NCBI GenBank assembly: GCA_017848965.1
Contig: JAFIHA010000024.1
Span: forward strand, 62,001-126,000
DNA: 64,000 bases
Direction: 5' to 3'
Source: Dechloromonas aromatica (nom. nud.)
GTDB lineage: Bacteria; Pseudomonadota; Gammaproteobacteria; Burkholderiales; Rhodocyclaceae
The notes below the pieces were generated by a model, which was given only the letters and a program-made list of their open reading frames with translations, ran no database searches and had not been told where the DNA came from. Shown piece by piece: positions 26,316-36,647 of the stretch. The translations under genes were made by a program, and so were the position numbers. Position 1 is the stretch's first letter. Each line of letters begins with the position of its first letter.

Positions 26316-29300
26316 ATGACCGACGATCTTTTCCCGCTGCCGCCGATAATTGAAACCGCCCCGTCATGCGACATCCAGGGCTTGTCCGCCGACACCCACA
26401 AGGTGGCTCTGGCCGGCGCGCTGTTGTGGTCGTACTGCACCCGGACCCAGGTCCATGAGCTGCTGTCGCTGCTGGAGTTCAAGAACGCGGCCGGACGCAA
26501 CTTCACCGGCGAGCAGGTCAAGACGGCGTTCCAGGAACTGAACCAGCGCCAGTTGCTTGACGAACACGCGCAACGTCCCGGTTATTTCCGGCTGGTCGAT
26601 TCATTGCGTGTTCCGCTCTACCGGCAACTGCTCGAACTCAAGGGAGGGCGGCGACTGGTCGACCTGATTTGTCGCGTCCATCAATTCGATTTGCGCCGAA
26701 TTTGGTTCAGCAGCTTTCGTGGCAAACCGTCGGCCAGCATTGCCCTGCTGCGCGCCATGCTGTTGGCGGGGGCCGGGCGGGAGGAGATCGCGCCGCTGGC
26801 CGAGGTGCTCAACGAGGAGCAGAACTGGTGGCAACTGGCGGCGGAGGCGGTTCTATTGCCCTTTGACGGCGAGAGCTTCGAACGTCTCGATCCCTACTGG
26901 CAATCCGAAATGGCCAACCGGGCGGTCATTTCGCTCAGCAAGCTTTGGTCGAGTGCTTTCCTGCCGGTGGTCGACTGGGCCTGGGCGCGATTGCAGTCCC
27001 GGCCGGAAAGCCTGGCCCCCCACCTGCGCATGGCACTCGCCGATCTCGCGCTGCAGCGCGGCGATCAAGCCTTGCTCGAACAGGCGCTGCACGGTATCGA
27101 CGGTGCCGGTTGCGATGTCCTGCGGGCGGCGAAGCTGATTGCCGATGGCCAATGGGCCAGCGGGCAACAGGCCTTCGAGCTTGCCCTCAAGCGTGGCCAG
27201 GCCGAGATGGGCGTGCGCAAACGAGTGTTTCCGGACTCGGTCGCCTGGCTTTACCCACTCGCCCTGCTGGCGCAGGGCGGTCCGAAGCAACTCGAACTGG
27301 CGCGCAAATTCTGCGTCGGCGAAGCCGGCACGCGAACGCCCAGCGCGCACGACGATTGGGGGCGCTGGGTCAATGCGATCGATGCCCGACTGGGCAACGC
27401 GCCGCTGGTACCGGGCGCGTTTTCGCTGCAGGACAACGGCTACGAGCCATATTCGCTGGTGCTTTTCTGGAAGGTCATGCTGGCCGCCTGGCTTGGCAGC
27501 GAAGCGCTGGGCAGGGCCAAGGCCGGCAAGGCGCTGGTTTTCGACGGTCTGCGCCGCCGTCTGCAGGAGTGCGGATTCAAGCGCCTGCTCGGTATGCTCG
27601 ACGCCGCCGAAACCGTGCTTGGCGGCGACGAGCCGCCGGCCGGATTCTTTGTCGCCGGCAAGGGCGAGCGCTGGCGCGAAGTGCTCGGCGCCCTGCAGGC
27701 GCTGGCGGGCGAAGGCGCCTCAGCCGCCAAGGGCAAGGACGACGCCGAAAAGACCCGCATCCTGTGGACCTTGAGCATCGGCAAGCAGGGCGAATTGCTC
27801 GACATCAAGCCCCTTGAGCAGAAACGCGGCAGCCGTGGCTGGAGCACGCCGAAGGCGCTGCCGCTCGGCCGCCTGGCGGCCAACCAGGCGCTGTCGCCGG
27901 CCGACGCTCGCGTCGCCCGCTGCCTGCGCGCCGATCGCTATTACGCCAAGCGTTTCAATATCGATCTGGCCGCTGCGATTGGCGCGCTGGTCGGCCACCC
28001 GGCGGTGGTCCTGGAAAAGGCGCCGGGGCAGTTGGTCGATCTGGTCGAAACGCCGCCCGAGTTCGAAGCTGTCCGCCAGGGCGACAAGATCGTCATGCGC
28101 ATCAACCCGCCCCTGCGCGCGGAGGATACCGAGAGCTATTACCTGGATGCGGAAGCCAAACGCGACGCCGAGGCGCTGCGCCTGATCACCTTGTTGCCTG
28201 ACGGCGCGCAGCGCGTCCGGCTGGTGCGCTATACGGCGGCGCAAAAACGCGCCGCGCAACTGGTGTCCGGGCGCTTTGCGGTGCCGGCGAAGGCCGAGGG
28301 CGCGCAGGCCGAACTCGACAAGACGCTGCAGGCGCTGGCCGGGCATTTCCAGGTACAGGCCGATGCGGCGCAGGCTTCGCGGCAGGTGGCGGCGGAAACG
28401 CGCCTGCGGGCGGAACTGGCACCGGTCGGCGAAGCCCTGTCGTTGCGCCTGGTCGCCGCTCCCTTCGGCGCCGATGGCCCGCGCTTGCCGGTGGGCAGCG
28501 GCCGGGTCCGGCTGATGGCGGCGATCGGCGGCGAAACCCTGGGTACCGAGCGCGATCTGGCGGCGGAAAGGAAACATCTGGAAAGTCTGCTCGACGCTTT
28601 TCCTTACCTTGAAGAGATCGGCGATCCGGCGGCCGGCGAGTGGCTGATCGAAGACCCGGAGCTGGCGCTCGGGCTGGTCGAGGGCCTGCCGGCGCAGGCC
28701 GCCATCGCCGCCATCGACTGGCCGAAGGGCAAGAGCGTCCGCGTCATCAGCGTCGATCCCGGCAAGCTCGGCATCACCGTCAACAAGGAGCGCGACTGGT
28801 TCCGCGTCGCCGGTCAGGCGGCGCTTGATGAAGGCCTCGTCGTGCAACTCTCCAGCCTGCTTGCCGCCGCCCGCGACAAGAGCCGCTTCATTCCGATCGG
28901 CGACGGCGTCTATGCCGCGTTGACCCGCTCGCTGAAACAGAAACTGCTCGATCTGGCGGCGGTCGCCGAAGTCGACAAGCAGGGCAGCAAGGTGCCGCAG
29001 ATCGCCGCCGCCTGGCTCGACGACGTGCTCGACGGCACCGGGCTGGAGGCCGGGGCCGATTTCCGCCAGGCCATCGACCGCCTGCGCGCCGCGCAGAACA
29101 TCCTGCCGAAGCTGCCGAAATCCCTGCAGGCCGAGCTGCGCCCTTACCAGGAGGAGGGCTACCAGTGGGCGATGCGCCTCGCCGCCGCCGGCATGGGCGG
29201 CTGCCTGGCCGACGACATGGGGCTGGGCAAGACCCTGCAGGCGCTCGCCGTCATGCTCGAACGGGCGAAAGGCGGCGCCACCCTGGTCGTCGCGCCGACT

Positions 29301-30515
29301 TCGGTGTGCGGCAACTGGCTGGCCGAGGCGCTGCGTTTCGCGCCCAGCCTGAACGCCCGCATCTACAGCGAGGCCGGCGACGCCGAACGCGAACAGTTGA
29401 TCGACCAGGCCGGTCCCCAGGATGTGCTGATCGTCTCCTACACCCTGCTGCAACTGGCCCAGGAACGCTTTGCCGGCCGCTCATGGCACACCGTCGTCGC
29501 CGACGAGGCGCAGGCGATCAAGAACGCGGCGACCAAGCGTTCGCAGGCGGTCTTCGAACTGCCGGCCGATTTTCGCCTGGCCCTCTCGGGAACGCCGGTG
29601 GAAAACCGGCTGGCCGAACTGTGGTCGATCATGCGCTTCGCCAACCCCGGCCTGCTCGGCAGCAGCGGCCGCTTCAACGAACGCTTCGCCGGCCCCATCG
29701 AACGCAACCGCGACCGCGACGCCCAGCACGTCCTGAAACGCTTGATCGCCCCCTTCGTCCTGCGCCGCACCAAGGCGCAGGTGCTGCAGGATCTGCCGCC
29801 GCGTACCGAGTTGATCCTCTCGGTCGCTCCGGAGTCCGCCGAGGCGGCGCACTACGAAGCGTTGCGCCGGCAGGCGATCGACGAGGTCGGGACGCTCGAT
29901 GCCCAGGCCGGGCAGGCGCGTTTCAACATCCTGGCGCAACTGACCAAGCTGCGCCGCGCCGCCTGCGATCCGCGCCTGGTCAGCCCGGAATTCGGCATCG
30001 TCGGCGCCAAGGTGCAGGCCTTCGCCGAACTGGCCGCCGAACTCACCGCCAACGGCCACAAGACCCTGGTCTTCAGCCAGTTCGTCGATTTCCTGCAGAT
30101 CCTGCGCGCGCCGCTCGACGCCGCCGGCATCAGCTACCAGTACCTGGACGGCGCGACGCCGGCCGCCGAACGCAGCAAGCGCGTCGCCGCCTTCCAGGCC
30201 GGCGACAGCGACCTCTTCCTGATCAGCCTGAAAGCCGGCGGTTTCGGCCTCAACCTGACCGCCGCCGACTACGTGGTGATCACCGATCCCTGGTGGAATC
30301 CGGCCGCCGAGGACCAGGCGATGGGTCGCGCCCACCGCCTCGGCCAGCTACGGCCGGTGACCGTCTATCGTCTGGTCAGCAAGGGCAGCATCGAGGAACG
30401 CATCGTCGATCTGCACCACGACAAGCGGGCGCTGGCCGACAGCATCCTCGACGAGGGCGACGCCTCGACGCTGCCGTCGACGGAAGACCTGGTGGCGCTG
30501 ATCCGGGGCGAGTAG
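26316..30515 (+). CDS. SNF2-family DNA-dependent ATPase/helicase
   Basis: 1399 residues from ATG 26316. The C-terminal 450 residues form the SNF2 motor: LADDMGLGKT (about 965-975), VADEAQAIKN (motif II, DEAQ), SGTPVENR, then helicase C with LVFSQFVDFLQIL, LISLKAGGFGLNLT and GRAHRLGQ. The first 900 residues match nothing I can name except low-similarity helical regions. A bacterial SWI2/SNF2 protein that may remodel protein-DNA complexes. No Shine-Dalgarno is evident. Convergent with btuB. Confidence 0.88.
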   Translation: MTDDLFPLPPIIETAPSCDIQGLSADTHKVALAGALLWSYCTRTQVHELLSLLEFKNAAGRNFTGEQVKTAFQELNQRQLLDEHAQRPGYFRLVDSLRVPLYRQLLELKGGRRLVDLICRVHQFDLRRIWFSSFRGKPSASIALLRAMLLAGAGREEIAPLAEVLNEEQNWWQLAAEAVLLPFDGESFERLDPYWQSEMANRAVISLSKLWSSAFLPVVDWAWARLQSRPESLAPHLRMALADLALQRGDQALLEQALHGIDGAGCDVLRAAKLIADGQWASGQQAFELALKRGQAEMGVRKRVFPDSVAWLYPLALLAQGGPKQLELARKFCVGEAGTRTPSAHDDWGRWVNAIDARLGNAPLVPGAFSLQDNGYEPYSLVLFWKVMLAAWLGSEALGRAKAGKALVFDGLRRRLQECGFKRLLGMLDAAETVLGGDEPPAGFFVAGKGERWREVLGALQALAGEGASAAKGKDDAEKTRILWTLSIGKQGELLDIKPLEQKRGSRGWSTPKALPLGRLAANQALSPADARVARCLRADRYYAKRFNIDLAAAIGALVGHPAVVLEKAPGQLVDLVETPPEFEAVRQGDKIVMRINPPLRAEDTESYYLDAEAKRDAEALRLITLLPDGAQRVRLVRYTAAQKRAAQLVSGRFAVPAKAEGAQAELDKTLQALAGHFQVQADAAQASRQVAAETRLRAELAPVGEALSLRLVAAPFGADGPRLPVGSGRVRLMAAIGGETLGTERDLAAERKHLESLLDAFPYLEEIGDPAAGEWLIEDPELALGLVEGLPAQAAIAAIDWPKGKSVRVISVDPGKLGITVNKERDWFRVAGQAALDEGLVVQLSSLLAAARDKSRFIPIGDGVYAALTRSLKQKLLDLAAVAEVDKQGSKVPQIAAAWLDDVLDGTGLEAGADFRQAIDRLRAAQNILPKLPKSLQAELRPYQEEGYQWAMRLAAAGMGGCLADDMGLGKTLQALAVMLERAKGGATLVVAPTSVCGNWLAEALRFAPSLNARIYSEAGDAEREQLIDQAGPQDVLIVSYTLLQLAQERFAGRSWHTVVADEAQAIKNAATKRSQAVFELPADFRLALSGTPVENRLAELWSIMRFANPGLLGSSGRFNERFAGPIERNRDRDAQHVLKRLIAPFVLRRTKAQVLQDLPPRTELILSVAPESAEAAHYEALRRQAIDEVGTLDAQAGQARFNILAQLTKLRRAACDPRLVSPEFGIVGAKVQAFAELAAELTANGHKTLVFSQFVDFLQILRAPLDAAGISYQYLDGATPAAERSKRVAAFQAGDSDLFLISLKAGGFGLNLTAADYVVITDPWWNPAAEDQAMGRAHRLGQLRPVTVYRLVSKGSIEERIVDLHHDKRALADSILDEGDASTLPSTEDLVALIRGE

Positions 30516-30524
30516 GGAGCGGGG

Positions 30525-30545
30525 GGCGGCGGGAATCCCGCCGCC
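30525..30545. terminator. Hairpin between convergent snf2 and btuB
   Basis: Perfect 9-bp stem GGCGGCGGG/CCCGCCGCC with a 3-base loop between two stop codons. No long T-run on either strand; a bidirectional barrier is likely. Confidence 0.55.
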
Positions 30546-30552
30546 GGTTTCC

Positions 30553-32415
30553 TTACTTCGGGCTGTAACGCAGGCCGACGAAGGCGTTCATGCCGGGGGT
30601 GTTGTAGCCGAGCACGGTTTCGTACTTCTTGTCGAACAGGTTGTTCAGGCGGGCCTCGATCGCCAGTTCGCTGTTGATCGCGTAGCGCGCCGTCAGGTTG
30701 ACCAGGCCGTAGCCGCCCATGCGCCCGGTTTCGGTGTTGGTGTTGTAGCGCTTGCCGACGCCGAGCACTTCGACGCCGGTTTCGAGCGGTCCCCAGTTGC
30801 GGTTGACGCCGAGCATCGCCTTGTTGCGCGCGCGCCGGCCCAGTTCGAAATCGTTGTCGGTGTTCTTCGCATCCAGCCAGTCGTAGCTGGCGCGCAGGTT
30901 CCAGACGCCGAAATGGCCGGCGTAGCTCAGCGTCGCGCCTTCGAGGCGGGCCTTGCTGACGTTCTCGTAAGTGCCGACCCAGGTGACCGGGTCGGAAACC
31001 CAGTCGATCAGGTTGCTGACCCGGTTGTGGTACCAGGTGGCGCTCAGCGCGTGTACGCCGTTGTCCCAGCTCAGCCCGATCTCGCGATTGCGCGATTTCT
31101 CCGGCTTGAGGTCGGGGTTGCCATTGCCCCAGGGCGAGGTCATGAACAACTGGTAGACCGACGGTGCCTTGAAGGCGGTGCCGTAACTGGCGTGGGCGCG
31201 CAGTTCGCGGCTCAGGCGGTAGCCGTAGGAGACACCCCAGGTGTTTTCGCCGCCGAATTCGGAATGGTCGTCGTGGCGCGCGTTGAGCTGCCAGCTATGG
31301 TCGCCGAGGTTGGCGGTCCAGCCGGCAAGGAAGGAGTCGTTGTCGACTTCCGGGCGGCTGGCGTAGCCGCTGGCCGGGCTGATTTCCTGTTCGTGGCGTT
31401 CGGCCGCCAGCAGCAGCTTGCCGAGCGGCAGCGTGATGTCGTTCTGCCAGCTCAATTGCCGGTTGCGCGTGTTCTGCCGGGTGACCACTTCGAGTGCCAC
31501 CGGCCAGGCCCAGGCATCCCAGTAATACGACTTCTGCCGGTCCTCGGCTTCGCCGTACTGCAGACGGCTGGTCCAGGCATCGCTCAGACGGTTGCGGCTG
31601 AAGAGCTGCCATTGTTCGGTGGTGAAACGGGCGCGGTCGTCGTAATCGCCGGTGGCTGGCTGGTTGCCGCTGTCGTAGTGAACGACACCGTCGTTGCGCC
31701 GCCAGGTGCCGCCGATTTCGTGGCCGGCGGCGGGAATGAAGGAGAGCGCGGCGCTGCCGCCGGTGTTGCGGTAGGCGTCGTCGTCGGCATCGTGGTTGCT
31801 GGCGTGGCGCTGCGCCGAAAAACCGTCGCTGGCGCGGTGGTTGGCCTCGACGCGGAAGCGCCAGCGTTCGTCACCGCCGCTGACGCCGGCACTGGCTTCG
31901 CGGGTGTTGTCGCTGCCGTAGCCGACGAAGCCGTCGGCGCGCAGGCCCGGCGCGCCGCGCCGGGTGATGATGTGGATCACGCCGCCGAGCGCGTCGGCGC
32001 CATAGAGCGTGGCCGCCGGGCCGCGCAGGATTTCGATGCGCTCGACGTCGGCGAGCGGGATGAAACGCAGCGGCGAGCCGGAGAGGTCGGCCGAGTTGAT
32101 GGCGATGCCGTCGACCAGCACCTTGGTCTGGTTCGAGTTGCTGCCGCGGATGTAGAAGCTGGTCGTGGTGCCGGGGCCGCCGTTGCTTGCGGTCTGGATG
32201 CCGGGCTGCCGGGCGAGCAACTCGGTCACGGTGTCCTGGCCGTTGCGCTCGATTTCAGCGCGGTCGATCACCGTGACGTCGGCGAGCACTTCGGCGATGC
32301 GGCTTTCCTGGCGGGTGGCGGTGACGACGACGGTGTCGAGATCGGTGGCAGCCTGGACGCTGCCGGCGAATAGCGGCAACAGCAGCGCTGCGCCGGGCTT
32401 GAGACGGATGTGCAT
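30553..32415 (-). CDS. btuB: Outer-membrane cobalamin receptor BtuB
   Basis: 620-residue TonB-dependent receptor. Signal peptide 1-22, TonB box-like DLDTVVVTATR, plug domain (about 40-150) with IRGSNSNQTKVLVDGIAIN, and a beta-barrel ending in aromatic-terminated GLRYSPK. The family resemblance and an upstream cobalamin riboswitch give the substrate. ATG 32415 follows GGGGAAAA. It should bring B12 and other corrinoids into the periplasm for the btuF-like protein at 39908. Confidence 0.92.
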   Translation of the reverse strand: MHIRLKPGAALLLPLFAGSVQAATDLDTVVVTATRQESRIAEVLADVTVIDRAEIERNGQDTVTELLARQPGIQTASNGGPGTTTSFYIRGSNSNQTKVLVDGIAINSADLSGSPLRFIPLADVERIEILRGPAATLYGADALGGVIHIITRRGAPGLRADGFVGYGSDNTREASAGVSGGDERWRFRVEANHRASDGFSAQRHASNHDADDDAYRNTGGSAALSFIPAAGHEIGGTWRRNDGVVHYDSGNQPATGDYDDRARFTTEQWQLFSRNRLSDAWTSRLQYGEAEDRQKSYYWDAWAWPVALEVVTRQNTRNRQLSWQNDITLPLGKLLLAAERHEQEISPASGYASRPEVDNDSFLAGWTANLGDHSWQLNARHDDHSEFGGENTWGVSYGYRLSRELRAHASYGTAFKAPSVYQLFMTSPWGNGNPDLKPEKSRNREIGLSWDNGVHALSATWYHNRVSNLIDWVSDPVTWVGTYENVSKARLEGATLSYAGHFGVWNLRASYDWLDAKNTDNDFELGRRARNKAMLGVNRNWGPLETGVEVLGVGKRYNTNTETGRMGGYGLVNLTARYAINSELAIEARLNNLFDKKYETVLGYNTPGMNAFVGLRYSPK

Positions 32416-32525
32416 GATTTTCCCCTGCCGGCAGGCGTCCCCGCATGCCGGTGTGTGATGAAAAGAAAGTGCACGGGGGAGATGGGCTGGATCAACCGGC
32501 ACCACCACCCCGTGGTCCTTTCGCT

Positions 32526-32716
32526 TGCGTCACAGGCCGGTCTCCGGGCTCGCAAGTCTTGACGCGCCGCCTTCCCGGGATCAACCCAGTGGCTCGATGG
32601 CGCGCCCGCACTTGCTTACCGTTGCGGGGGCAGCAGCGGAATTGCCTCGTTCGAGGCGCACCGCTTTCCCGTTTCACCGTCGCGAGGAATTTCGCGAGCG
32701 GCACCTGAAACGGGCG
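32526..32716 (-). ncRNA. Cobalamin riboswitch upstream of btuB
   Basis: Minus-strand RNA carries the conserved cobalamin riboswitch blocks: a GGTGCC...GGGAA start, GCCCCCGCAACGGTAAGC, CGGGAAGGCGGC and the 3' B12 box GAGCCCGGAGACCGGCC. Order and spacing are normal. Adenosylcobalamin binding should turn btuB down. Confidence 0.93.
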
Positions 32717-32718
32717 TA

Positions 32719-32724
32719 ATTATA
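32719..32724 (-). promoter_or_regulatory. -10 box for the btuB riboswitch transcript
   Basis: Minus-strand TATAAT just upstream of the riboswitch 5' end; no recognisable -35. Confidence 0.5.
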
Positions 32725-32852
32725 GCGGAGCGGGAGGCGCGACGGCGCGTGGGCGATGCAACTGGTCGAAACGCACTGTGGCTGTGCGCGGCGCGCATGG
32801 CCGCGCGGCACTGAGCTATGATGCCCGTCAGGATCGATCATTCCGCGAGCCC

Positions 32853-34736
32853 ATGTCAGCTTTTTCCGCCATCCTGCGTTCGTGTGCCGCCATTCTCGTC
32901 TTCCTCGCGGGAATGGCAGGCTTTGGCGCGCAGGCGGCGAAGCCGCCGGAAGCGAGCATCCTGTTCATCAATTCCTACCATCGCGGCTATTCGTGGAGCG
33001 ACGGCATCGAGGACGGTTTTCGCGAGCGCCTTGTCGCTTCCAACAGGAAAATCGAACTCTCGGTCGAGTACCTCGACAGCCGCCGCTTCAGCTACGGCGC
33101 CCAGGTCGAACCGCTGGCACAGGCGATGGCGGTCAAGTACGCCGATTACCAGCCCGATGTGGTGGTGGTCGCCGACAATGCCGCCTTCGATTTCGCCATC
33201 CGCTATCGCGATCGCCTGTTTCCGCAGCGGCCGATCGTATTCGGCGGGTATAACAATTTCCGCCCGGCGGTGATCGAGGGGATCGCCAACATCACCGGCG
33301 TCAATGAGGAAGTTGCCATTGGCGACACCGTGAATATGGCGCTCCGCGTGCATCCGCGCACCCGCACCCTGGCTTTCATCGTTTCCACCGGCGATGCCAG
33401 CAGCAAGCGCATCGGTGAAGTGGCCGAGGAAACGGTGTTTCCCGAACTGCGCAAACGCTTCGATGTGGTCGTCCTCAAGGATGCCTCGATCGAGGAAATC
33501 CACCAGCGTCTGGCCAAGCTGCCGGCCGACAGCCTGCTTTTCCTGAGCGGTCAGGTAAGCGACAAGAGCGGCAGCCGCACCCTGTCGCCGGCCGAGAACG
33601 GGCGGCGGATCACCGCCGGCAGTCCGTTTCCGGCCTACACCTTCTGGGATTTCCATCTCGGTGCCGGTGCCCTGGGCGGCCACATCATCCCGCCCGACGA
33701 GCAGGGACGGACGATGGCCGGGATAGCCTTGCGCGTTCTCGACGGAACGCCGGCCGACAGCATTCCGGTGGTCATGACCACGCCGACCCGGGATGTCTTC
33801 GATTACCCGGTGATGCAGCGCTTCGGTGTCAGCGAGGCCGATCTGCCGCCCGGTGCCGTGATCATCGACCGGCCGGTCTCGCTCTGGGAAAGCCATCGCT
33901 GGCAGATCGTCGGCGTGACCGGCTTGCTGCTCGTGGAAACCCTGCTGGTCGGCCTGTTGCTGCACATCGCGCGCGGTCGCCGCCGGGCGATGGCGGCGCT
34001 GACCCAGGCCAAGGAAGCGGCGGAAGTCGCCAGCGTCGCCAAGAACGCCTTCCTGGCCAACATGAGCCACGAAATGCGCACGCCGCTCAACCATATCGTC
34101 GGCATGCTGACGCTGTTGCGCCGCGAACCCCTGTCGGAGAAACAGTCGGAACGTCTGGAGAAGATCGGCGCGGCCTGTCAGAAACTGACCGGCAGCATCG
34201 TCGCCGTGCTCGAATTGACCCGCCTGGAAGCCGACAAGCTCGAACTGGCGAGGCAGCCCTTCGACGGCGACGAAGTGATTCGCGGCGCGGTCGCGGAAAT
34301 CCGGGCCGAAGCCGAGGCCAGGCAACTCGAACTGGTCGTCGATGCGGCGCCGATGCCGTCCGGGCTGCTCGGCAATGTCGCCTACATCAAGCTGGCGCTG
34401 CACAACTACCTGGCCAACGCCTTGCGGTTCACTCCATCGGGCAGCATCACCGTTCGCAGCAGCGTGCTGGCGCAGGGGGCGGAGACGGTGCTGGTACGTT
34501 TCGCGGTCGAGGATACCGGGATCGGCATCGCCGAAGCCGACCAGCAGCGCCTGTTCAACGTCTTCGAACAGGTCGACAACTCGTCGACGCGCCAGTACGG
34601 CGGGCTCGGCGCCGGTCTGGCGATCACCCGCAAGATCGCCCGGCTGATGGGCGGCGATGCCGGCTGTGAAAGCCGGCTGGGCGAGGGCAGTACCTTCTGG
34701 TTCACCGTGGTCCTCAGCAAGGCCGCCGCCGTGTGA
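32853..34736 (+). CDS. Sensor histidine kinase with periplasmic ABC-type binding domain
   Basis: 627 residues. Signal peptide (about 1-28), a periplasmic ABC substrate-binding-like domain (about 33-330) with FINSYHRGYSWSDGI, one transmembrane helix (about 350-370), HisKA with NMSHEMRTPLNH, and HATPase with N-box NALRFTP, DTGIGI and GLGAGLAI. There is no receiver or output domain, and no response regulator gene is adjacent. ATG 32853 has a weak Shine-Dalgarno. Ligand unknown. Confidence 0.85.
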   Translation: MSAFSAILRSCAAILVFLAGMAGFGAQAAKPPEASILFINSYHRGYSWSDGIEDGFRERLVASNRKIELSVEYLDSRRFSYGAQVEPLAQAMAVKYADYQPDVVVVADNAAFDFAIRYRDRLFPQRPIVFGGYNNFRPAVIEGIANITGVNEEVAIGDTVNMALRVHPRTRTLAFIVSTGDASSKRIGEVAEETVFPELRKRFDVVVLKDASIEEIHQRLAKLPADSLLFLSGQVSDKSGSRTLSPAENGRRITAGSPFPAYTFWDFHLGAGALGGHIIPPDEQGRTMAGIALRVLDGTPADSIPVVMTTPTRDVFDYPVMQRFGVSEADLPPGAVIIDRPVSLWESHRWQIVGVTGLLLVETLLVGLLLHIARGRRRAMAALTQAKEAAEVASVAKNAFLANMSHEMRTPLNHIVGMLTLLRREPLSEKQSERLEKIGAACQKLTGSIVAVLELTRLEADKLELARQPFDGDEVIRGAVAEIRAEAEARQLELVVDAAPMPSGLLGNVAYIKLALHNYLANALRFTPSGSITVRSSVLAQGAETVLVRFAVEDTGIGIAEADQQRLFNVFEQVDNSSTRQYGGLGAGLAITRKIARLMGGDAGCESRLGEGSTFWFTVVLSKAAAV

Positions 34737-34738
34737 AG

Positions 34739-34766
34739 GGCAAGGGCCGCGGCGGCGGCCCTTGCC
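34739..34766. terminator. Hairpin between convergent kinase and acyl-CoA synthetase
   Basis: Perfect 11-bp stem GGCAAGGGCCG/CGGCCCTTGCC, 6-base loop, three bases after the kinase stop and just before the synthetase stop. Likely bidirectional. Confidence 0.65.
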
Positions 34767-34773
34767 TGGCTGC

Positions 34774-36411
34774 TTACTCGATGGCGAGCACCGATTTCGC
34801 CTGCTGGCGGAGAACGTATTTCTGGATCTTGCCGGTCGAGGTCTTCGGCAGGACGCCGAAGGCGACCTGCTTCGGCACCTTGAAGCGGGCCAGGTGGCCG
34901 CGGCAATGCTCGATGATGTCGGCCTCGCTGCAGTCGGCGCCGGCCTTCAGCTCGATGAAGGCGGCCGGCACTTCGCCCCATTTCTCGTCCGGCTTGGCGA
35001 CGACGGCGGCGGCGATCACCGCCGGGTGGCGGTAGAGGACGTCCTCGACTTCGAGCGAGGAGATATTCTCGCCGCCGGAGATGATGATGTCCTTGGAACG
35101 GTCCTTGATCTTGACGTAGCCGTCGCTATGCACCACCGCCAGGTCGCCGGTGTGGAACCAGCCGCCGGCGAAGGCTTCCTCGGAGGCCTTTTCGTTCTTC
35201 AGGTAGCCCTTCATCACCAGGTTGCCGCGGAACATGATCTCGCCCATCGTCTCGCCGTCCCAGGGTACCGGCTGCAGGGACACCGGGTCGAGCACGGCGA
35301 TCGCTTCCTGCATGTGGTAGCGCACGCCCTGGCGGCCGTTGCGGGCGGCCTGCAGGTCGATCGGCAGGCGCTCCCATTCCGGCTGCTTGGCGCAGACCGA
35401 GGCCGGGCCGTAGGTTTCGGTGAGGCCGTAGACGTGGGTGATGTTGAAGCCCATGTTCTGGGCGCCCTCGATGATCGCCGCCGGGGGCGCGGCACCGGCG
35501 ATCAGGCCGTTGACCGTCTGTTCGATGCCGGTCTTGAGCTCGGCCGGGGCGTTGATCAGCATGCCGTAGACGATCGGTGCGCCGCACATGTGGGTCACCT
35601 TGTGTTCCTTGATCAGGCCGAAGATCAGCGTCGGATCGACCTTGCGCAGGCAGACGTTGGTGCCGGCGTTGGCGGCCAGTGTCCATGGGAAGCACCAGCC
35701 GTTGCAATGGAACATCGGCAGCGTCCACAGATAGACCGAGTGCGGTGGCATGCCCCAGGAGATGATGTTGGAAGCGGCGTTCAGGTAGGCGCCGCGATGG
35801 TGATAGACGACGCCTTTCGGGTTGCCGGTGGTGCCCGAGGTGTAGTTGAGGGTGATCGGGTCCCATTCGTCGGCCGGCAGTTCCCAGGCGAATTCCGGGT
35901 CGCCGTTGTCGATGAAGGTTTCGTAGTCGATTTCGCCGAGCGCTTCGCCGCCGGTGAACTCGGGGTCGAGGCTGTCGATGACCAGCGGCTTCGGCCCTTC
36001 GAGCAGGGCCAGGGCGTCCTTGATCACAGCCGAGAACTCGGGGTCGGTGATCAGCACCTTGGCTTCGCCGTGGGTCAGCATGAAGGCGATGGCTTCGGCG
36101 TCGAGGCGGGTGTTCAGGGTGTTGAGGACGGCGCCGCTCATCGGCACTCCGAAATGGCATTCGAACATGGCGTTGCTGTTGGGCAGCATCGCCGCCACCG
36201 TGTCGCCCTTGCCGATGCCGCGCTGCTGCAGGGCCGAGGCGAGCTGGCGGCAGCGCGCGTAGCTGTCCTTCCAGGTGTAGCGCTGGGCGCCCTGGATCAC
36301 GGAAATCCGCTTCGGGTAGATGAAGGCCGAGCGTTCGAGGAAAGTGAGTGGGGAAAGCGGGATGTAATTGGCCGGATTCTTGTCGAGTCCATTGGCGTAG
36401 GGGTTGGTCAC
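34774..36411 (-). CDS. Acyl-CoA synthetase (AMP-forming)
   Basis: 545 residues from GTG 36411 (AGGAG upstream), starting [23 protein letters not shown]-family motifs: [45 protein letters not shown] and a C-terminal TSTGKIQK with the catalytic lysine. It activates a medium/long-chain or aryl acid to its CoA ester; the exact substrate is not readable. The upstream region carries paired repeats that look like an operator. Confidence 0.88.
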   Translation of the reverse strand: MTNPYANGLDKNPANYIPLSPLTFLERSAFIYPKRISVIQGAQRYTWKDSYARCRQLASALQQRGIGKGDTVAAMLPNSNAMFECHFGVPMSGAVLNTLNTRLDAEAIAFMLTHGEAKVLITDPEFSAVIKDALALLEGPKPLVIDSLDPEFTGGEALGEIDYETFIDNGDPEFAWELPADEWDPITLNYTSGTTGNPKGVVYHHRGAYLNAASNIISWGMPPHSVYLWTLPMFHCNGWCFPWTLAANAGTNVCLRKVDPTLIFGLIKEHKVTHMCGAPIVYGMLINAPAELKTGIEQTVNGLIAGAAPPAAIIEGAQNMGFNITHVYGLTETYGPASVCAKQPEWERLPIDLQAARNGRQGVRYHMQEAIAVLDPVSLQPVPWDGETMGEIMFRGNLVMKGYLKNEKASEEAFAGGWFHTGDLAVVHSDGYVKIKDRSKDIIISGGENISSLEVEDVLYRHPAVIAAAVVAKPDEKWGEVPAAFIELKAGADCSEADIIEHCRGHLARFKVPKQVAFGVLPKTSTGKIQKYVLRQQAKSVLAIE

Positions 36412-36488
36412 GTGCTGTCTCCTGCGTGCGTTGATGGGTTGGTGGTGATTAACAATGAGTAAACTGCGATTTATAGCGGAAGACATTC

Positions 36489-36537
36489 AATTGTTGCAAT
36501 GCAAAAATTTGTTTAATAAACAATGAATTGTTGCAAT
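36489..36537. repeat. Paired AATTGTTGCAAT repeats around a palindrome
   Basis: AATTGTTGCAAT at 36489-36500 and again at 36526-36537 (37 bases apart) flank the perfect palindrome TTGTTTAATAAACAA (36509-36523). Probable regulator binding sites for the acyl-CoA synthetase promoter. Confidence 0.5.
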
Positions 36538-36647
36538 TAATCATTGCGAATCAAATTACGCAAAATCGTGACAAGGAAACACTTCGAGGCTATTTACTAC
36601 AGCTAGTGAAAATTTCGATGTTTGATACTAAATATGGTGTCTGTTGC

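Larger units (their letters stand above)
32416..32852. promoter_or_regulatory. btuB leader and divergent promoter region
   Basis: About 440 bases without a gene. Most is the btuB riboswitch and its downstream platform. A CCGGCA/TGCCGG stem next to the btuB Shine-Dalgarno could control translation. The rest holds start signals for the histidine kinase. Confidence 0.6.
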
